Below, piece after piece: positions 59,424-64,000 of a DNA stretch of 64,000 nt. This stretch comes from Rosellinia necatrix (Eukaryota; Ascomycota; Sordariomycetes; Xylariales; Xylariaceae). The notes under the pieces were generated by a model. It saw only the letters and a list, made by a program, of their open reading frames with translations. It was not told where the DNA came from and did not search any database. How positions within the stretch are numbered: the stretch's first letter is position 1; every line of letters begins with the position of its first letter. The translations under genes and the position numbers were made by a program. The stretch covers positions 1,859,501-1,923,500 of the forward strand of contig JAGYVD010000008.1 in NCBI GenBank assembly GCA_021209875.1, in the 5' to 3' direction.

Positions 59424-60069
59424 GGTGGGTTATGGATGCCCGTCTGTAATTTGGTGGAGCTTACAAGACGGGACGCGACGAAAGCTTACAAGTTACAAGA
59501 GGCAGGTCGCATTCCACTAACCCCGCCATAAGGTCGCCTACTCCAGCCACGTAGCCACTGGTGGCCTTGTGGGGCATCCGGCGATTAGATAGGCCACTTG
59601 CTAGGTACTTCCTACTTCCTACTTCCTACTTCCTTGTTACTTCCCTGCTGTTGGACCATCGCTAGAACCATCCAGGCACTTAACCTACTAAATTAGAACC
59701 TCACCAGGTATTACCTACCTAGGTAATACCAACTTACTCACATAATACTAAGATGACTCGCTCGAGTAAGTCTCATCGTCCCCCGGGCATCCTGAACCTC
59801 CCATGATACGACATTCTATGTCAACCCCGCCTATTGGAAAGTCTTGGTTGAAAAAGCACACGGGAACTTATACAAACTCATTTCATTCATTCTTTGTGTA
59901 TAACCATATATGTAGGTATAGGTAGGTATAGGTAGGTATGTATAACTCCGGAATCCGTGCACCATCTCGAGAGTATACGCCAACAAACGATCAAAATCTA
60001 CCTCCCCTCCCTTTCCCTCCCACCAAATACACATTAATGCGTTCGCTCTCATACACCATCCTTTGGGGT
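59424..60069. other. Spacer with ACTTCCT and TAGG repeats
   Basis: It holds a (ACTTCCT)x4 array, a TACCTACCTAGGTAATACC palindrome (about 59712-59730) and GTAGGTATAG repeats near 59910-59940. No gene. Confidence 0.6.
59607..59634 (+). repeat. ACTTCCT tandem repeat, four units
   Basis: Four exact 7-bp units, directly visible. Confidence 0.9.
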
Positions 60070-60402
60070 TTAAATCCCGTAGCTCTTGAAAGCGCCGTCG
60101 TTGCTGTTCCCTCCAGTCGCTCCGCCCAAACTCTTTCCCACACCCCCGACAATGCCGCCAGCCGTGTTGGCGACACCTCCGACCGTGTTTCCGAGGCCTG
60201 CTGTGGTCTGCCCTACGGCGTTACCGAGGCCTTGTGTCGTGGAGTTCAACCCGTTGCCCAGGCCCCTTGTTGTGCTGCCTAGGGCACCTGTGACACCGCC
60301 GAGAAGGCCGCCCTGGCCCTTGGCTTGGTCGCCGCCCGTCAGGATGTTGTCGAGGCCGCCAGTGAGGCCACCGAGAAGTCCACCGTTCTGGTTGTTCGAC
60401 AT
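60070..60402 (-). CDS. Small glycine-rich repeat protein
   Basis: Single exon, 110 residues, from MSNNQNGGLLGGLTGGLDN. Degenerate repeats of roughly 11 residues built on GLGN and TTxGLGN run through the middle (TTRGLGNGLNSTTQGLGN, AVGQTTAGLGNTVGGV), and the C-terminus is GGATGGNSNDGAFKSYGI. There is no signal peptide and no aromatic core, so the protein is probably disordered or an amphipathic repeat. Similar short Gly/Asn/Thr repeat proteins in filamentous fungi are often highly expressed in spores or under stress and look LEA-like, but I cannot name a family. A (TG)n run (60411-60429) sits in the 5' leader a few bases before the ATG. Confidence 0.65.
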   Translation of the reverse strand: MSNNQNGGLLGGLTGGLDNILTGGDQAKGQGGLLGGVTGALGSTTRGLGNGLNSTTQGLGNAVGQTTAGLGNTVGGVANTAGGIVGGVGKSLGGATGGNSNDGAFKSYGI

Positions 60403-63056
60403 TGTTGGTTTGTGTGTGTGTGTGTGTGTTGATGTTTTGAGTGTTTATGTTTCTGATGAGATGGCAGAGTTAATAGTCTCCGGTTCAAGTATAATTGTAG
60501 GGTTTGATGCTTTTGGTCTGTTTGTATGATGATGTTTGATGTCTGGAGGGAGTAAACAGCATTCATTCGGGGGCGAATCCTCGACTTATATCCTCCAGGA
60601 TGGCTTCAAGCTCGTGCCCGATCTCACCTATCTCGCCGATCGGGTGAGCCACACCAGTGACGTAAATCCATCATGATCTCATACAGAGAGCCACATTCAT
60701 GTGGAAGCCTGTCCCCTGTGAAAGCACTTACACTGTATCTAGTCCTGTGTGGCTAAACCAGAAACTTGTTTCCAAGCACCTGGGCTATTCAAGTGTGGAA
60801 CTAGGGCGCTCCAGATCGATGACTTGCGGCTCCCAGAGACCCGTTGTTGACAACTGATTGGTGAGAGGCCCGCCAAAAGCCGTTGACTTACCGGGGTCGA
60901 TCGGTTTCTGCAGATCCCGGCTCTCTGCTCCAGTAGGACCTCAAGCCACACTTCTCCCCGACGTCATTGTTGGGGGAGCACAAAATCCCCGAAGGATGGC
61001 GCTATTTACTATAGGACTTATCAGCTAGAAAAAGGTCCGGGTGTCTAGAGATTTTATATCGCTACTTAGAATTGGAAACCTTAAACATATCGAGTGATAT
61101 GAGAGCGCAATAAGTAGCACGATCTTGGAGATTCTAGTGCGAGATACGGTTATTGTTAAAGGCTATACCCGCTCCCTAGGCTTTGAACTGAGTTTCGTTA
61201 CAGGGGCGGGAGATGATGGCATCTGCACTATGATTTGGTATCAATAATCTATAGGCTTCCGCCGTCGTGCTGTTAGTATAATAGACACATGCCCCAGACA
61301 GTACGATATTATTTGATGACGGTGCTATAGTTCAATGTAAGCATACGACCCATCAGCGGCTAGAGCACTGACTAGACCAGGACATAGCCAGCACAGCAGC
61401 CCTTACTAGTGAACACTTGAGAGGAACCGAATGGGAAGCATGCATTTAATTCGTGTGAAGCATGGTAGTTTGTCTTAAACATGCAGGCGGGCTACCTCAG
61501 ATGTAGGCTGTGTTAAGGGGTATTATCTGGAATCTGGCGACGTCGAGTAGTGCCAGTCGCCACTCTCCATATTCCCCCGTGTTAAGTCAACACTAATTAG
61601 CGCTATATCGTCATTGTACATAAAGCCGTCACACAACTCTCATTTACTCATGCCCGGTTTGCTTACCGAAAGGGATAACGTCAATATCTGAGTAAATACA
61701 TATTTGGTAGATGTTTTGAGCCAAGATTTGTACAATATAGCTGGTAATATGACACTAAATTTAGAGGTCTAACTACTATAGATGACCGATCATGTTTGAC
61801 CATTGCCGTTGCCAATAGTGGAGTGGTTTGGTGTGTTTAAGGGTTTCAGGAAGTATCGAGGCATTTTTTAGCGTTCCAAACGCCTGGGGCCATGGCCAAC
61901 AATGAAAACTTGGTCCTACCTTCGTCTATCAAGTAATTTTGTAGTATATCCTTATTATCAATGTTTTCTCCATCAGGGCTCGTGAAACATCTTTCTCTTT
62001 GAAAAAGAAAGACTAAGGATCAAACTGTCCTAGGAAGAAGGCTCATGTGTTAGAACTTCTCTAGGTATTAGGTTTACTAAGGCTAGGGCTCGACTCGCCT
62101 TGGTTACCAAGTTTTGTACCCATTAGCCCTCTAGTCGCAAAATTTTACTTGTTTATCAAGCACCTACAGAGATGCCTAGTCCTTGCAGTAAGGATGGACC
62201 CTGTATCTAAGTTACCGAGCCACTTGCTTGTGAGTCTAATTAGACGTTAATAATCCTCGCGAAAAAGTTAGGTGTTTGGGGGAGGCCAAATTAAGAAATT
62301 GGGAATCCCACTTAGCAAATAAAACAGGGTATTGCGTTCATTCCAAAGGTAATTCATCCGGGTTAATCTAGACGAGAATGGGCTCGCGTTGGTAAGATGG
62401 GGGTCAACGTCAGCAGTGGTGTTTTTGTTTCCCAATAAGGTGACAGCGCGTACTTATCCTCAAGTATAATTGATTTGACACATACCTGTTACTTAGTTTA
62501 TCCCTTCTTCGACAGGCTTACACACTTACGGCTTTGGTATAAGCGGGGTCATGGAGATTGAAACGGGGTTTGATAAAGTGATGTTTTCATTAAGTGAGGT
62601 ACCCAAAGCAGCCTTTAGATGCAAATGTATATTTAATGTGATAATGACACATTACAAAATGGCAAAATAACGGTAATTCAAGTCCGAGTTAATTAATTAT
62701 TTGCATTTCCCCCCTCTGTTCAATTGAATTCGTAGCCCTCTTTTCAGCCACTAGAGAATTTGTAGGCGTGATTATACCCGGGACGTTTAGTTTGTTTGTC
62801 ATATATTACCTATACCCTTCTGAATATCTGTAGATAATAGTCGCTGTCAAGGTGGTCATTCGCTTTCAATTCACATTGTCAAAATTGAGGCTAGGCTTGG
62901 TAACGGATTACGCCGTTCGTTCAGTACGGTGAAGCATCGGCATTAGACCAGTTGAAGAACCTCGCGCTGTTGACGGGTAATTGTTGCATACCAAGGAAGC
63001 GGCAGTTCGAGTTATATTATATACAGATAACAGCCCCTGAGAACTAAAGTTACTCA
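60403..63056. other. 2.6-kb gene-free region
   Basis: No frame with family character on either strand. At 62239-62252 the 14-mer ATTAGACGTTAATA matches the core of the AGT-ACGTCTA dispersed repeat, without its trinucleotide array. Confidence 0.5.
60411..60429. repeat. (TG)n microsatellite in 5' leader
   Basis: About nine TG units immediately upstream of the glycine-rich gene's ATG. Confidence 0.9.
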
Positions 63057-63584
63057 TCACATGCCGTCAGCAAGCATAGCGTCGACAAGCTGGACGTGTC
63101 TGTTGCCGTTGGTCTCGCTCCACTCGGTCTCGTAGTTGAGGCCGTAGGGCCAGAAGTGGCCGCCGCCGCAGTTGATGCGGGCGCTGGCGCCGTCCCAGGA
63201 CTGGAGCAGCGGGGTGGCCTTGGGCCAGCTGTTGGCGGCGCAGTTGCGGTCGAAGTTGGCCGTCTGGCCGACGCCGAGCGTGTGCGCGATCTCGTGCATC
63301 GCCGTCCGCTCCGTCATGTACGCCCGGTCCGACCCGAACCGCAGGTCGCCGTTGTAGTTCGCCTCTGCCGTCGGCACCCCCGGTGTGTAGTACACCCGCA
63401 CTGTCTTCGCCGCGTTCGTGAACCGCGCGTACCGCGCCACCGCCAGCCGCATCGCCGCCTCGATCCGCTGGTACGCGTCCTGCTGGTCCGCCGTCGGGCT
63501 GGCTGCCTTCTCTAGCGACCAGCTGATCGCGGCCGACGCCGCCGTCGCGTAGGTCACTGCCGCGGCGATGATAGAGAGACGCAT
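63057..63584 (-). CDS. Small secreted metallopeptidase-like protein (HExxHxxG)
   Basis: Single exon, 175 residues. A clear signal peptide (MRLSIIAAAVTYATAASA) is followed by a compact domain. Residues of about 95-105 carry MHEIAHTLGVGQ, the HExxHxxG zinc signature of metzincin-type peptidases. The usual third ligand (His/Asp three residues after the Gly) is Gln here, so another residue, perhaps the His in GGGHFWPYG, would have to complete the site. Two Cys (DRNC, INCGGG) may form a disulfide. The upstream part (VRVYYTPGVPTAEANYNGDL) is beta-rich. I cannot name a MEROPS family. The gene is strongly GC-rich compared with its surroundings. Secretion suggests an extracellular role, possibly in nutrition or interaction with a host. 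Confidence 0.75.
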   Translation of the reverse strand: MRLSIIAAAVTYATAASAAISWSLEKAASPTADQQDAYQRIEAAMRLAVARYARFTNAAKTVRVYYTPGVPTAEANYNGDLRFGSDRAYMTERTAMHEIAHTLGVGQTANFDRNCAANSWPKATPLLQSWDGASARINCGGGHFWPYGLNYETEWSETNGNRHVQLVDAMLADGM

Positions 63585-64000
63585 TTCGTTTCGTGTGGTC
63601 GGCGGGTAGGTTCGGTCGTGAGGGAATCTGGTCGGTTTTGGTACCGGCTATTTGTGAATTCGCTGTAGTCGATATTGTATTATGCTCAAGATTTGATCCC
63701 TGCCAGGATTTTTTTTTGCGAGCGAAGGGACTGCGCTTCAACCAATTTATACACGCGCCCCTATTACTACCTTTGCTTGAACCGTCGGTGGGCTGTTCTC
63801 CTTTTACGGGATCATTGCTGCATACGGGTATAGTATAATGGCTATATATTGACCGGCAGTTGGCATAATATCGGTGCGCGGTCCGGTTCCTAATTAACCA
63901 CCAATTGACTCCATTGAAATGACCGTCCGGACGGCCAGAGACTCGGACAAACCTCGTATTAGACTGTTTCAAACGATGCGCCAAGTCAAATTGCTAGCCC
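63585..64000. other. Upstream region of the secreted protein, to window end
   Basis: It contains the presumed promoter of the secreted metallopeptidase-like gene and a short T-run near 63709-63716. No further gene is visible before the edge. Confidence 0.5.

Noticed and set aside
63067..63984. 305-codon minus-strand open frame overlapping the secreted protein
   Set aside because: Alternate frame of a GC-rich gene; the chosen frame has a signal peptide and the HExxH motif.

Overview
This window is nuclear DNA from a filamentous ascomycete, most likely a Sordariomycete. Nearly every gene is split by short introns (about 40-140 bp) with GTAAGT/GTGAGT donors and CAG/TAG acceptors. The proteins are fungal: Zn2Cys6 regulator, HET-domain protein, P450, DHA2 transporter, DUF3638 giant protein. 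Intergenic DNA is full of the palindrome TACCTAGGTA and TAGG/CCTA runs, and there is one transposon copy that looks destroyed by RIP (repeat-induced point mutation). The genus cannot be fixed from the sequence alone.

Left block (1-11.8 kb): three consecutive minus-strand genes all look decayed. They are a Zn2Cys6 transcription factor cut by the window edge, with an extra G just before its sixth zinc-ligand cysteine; a free-standing polyketide-type thioesterase with a one-base frameshift; and a DUF3638/DUF3645 giant gene with at least eight frame changes, a TGG-to-TAG stop, an internal deletion and a missing 5' end. The first two may be the edge of a dying secondary-metabolite cluster that continues off the left side.

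Core housekeeping block (12.8-23.7 kb): intact, closely packed genes. In order they are a HIRIP3/DEK-C-like acidic nuclear protein, AP-1 beta adaptin, a BolA2/Fra2-type protein, a NIF3 protein, Vps51 and RMI1. Divergent pairs (BolA/NIF3, Vps51/RMI1) share intergenic promoters of about 0.6 kb. A HET-domain protein follows at 23.9-25.7 kb.

Gene-poor accessory block (25.7-52.9 kb): about 11 kb with only one candidate small gene, then an HGGG-type alpha/beta hydrolase and a Cys-rich, Ser/Thr-rich single-pass membrane protein. Next come three genes that resemble a detoxification or tailoring module: a DHA2 MFS transporter, a zinc alcohol dehydrogenase and a cytochrome P450. Immediately upstream of the P450 is a 1,927-bp, extremely AT-rich element with 42-bp terminal inverted repeats and TA target duplications. 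This fits a RIP-inactivated Fot1/pogo-like Tc1-mariner transposon.

Right block (52.9-64 kb): trehalose-6-phosphate phosphatase (Tps2 type), COG5, a glycine-rich repeat protein, 2.6 kb without genes, and a small secreted HExxH metallopeptidase-like protein. Vps51, COG5 and AP-1 beta are all Golgi/endosome trafficking factors, but they lie apart and I infer no operon-like link.
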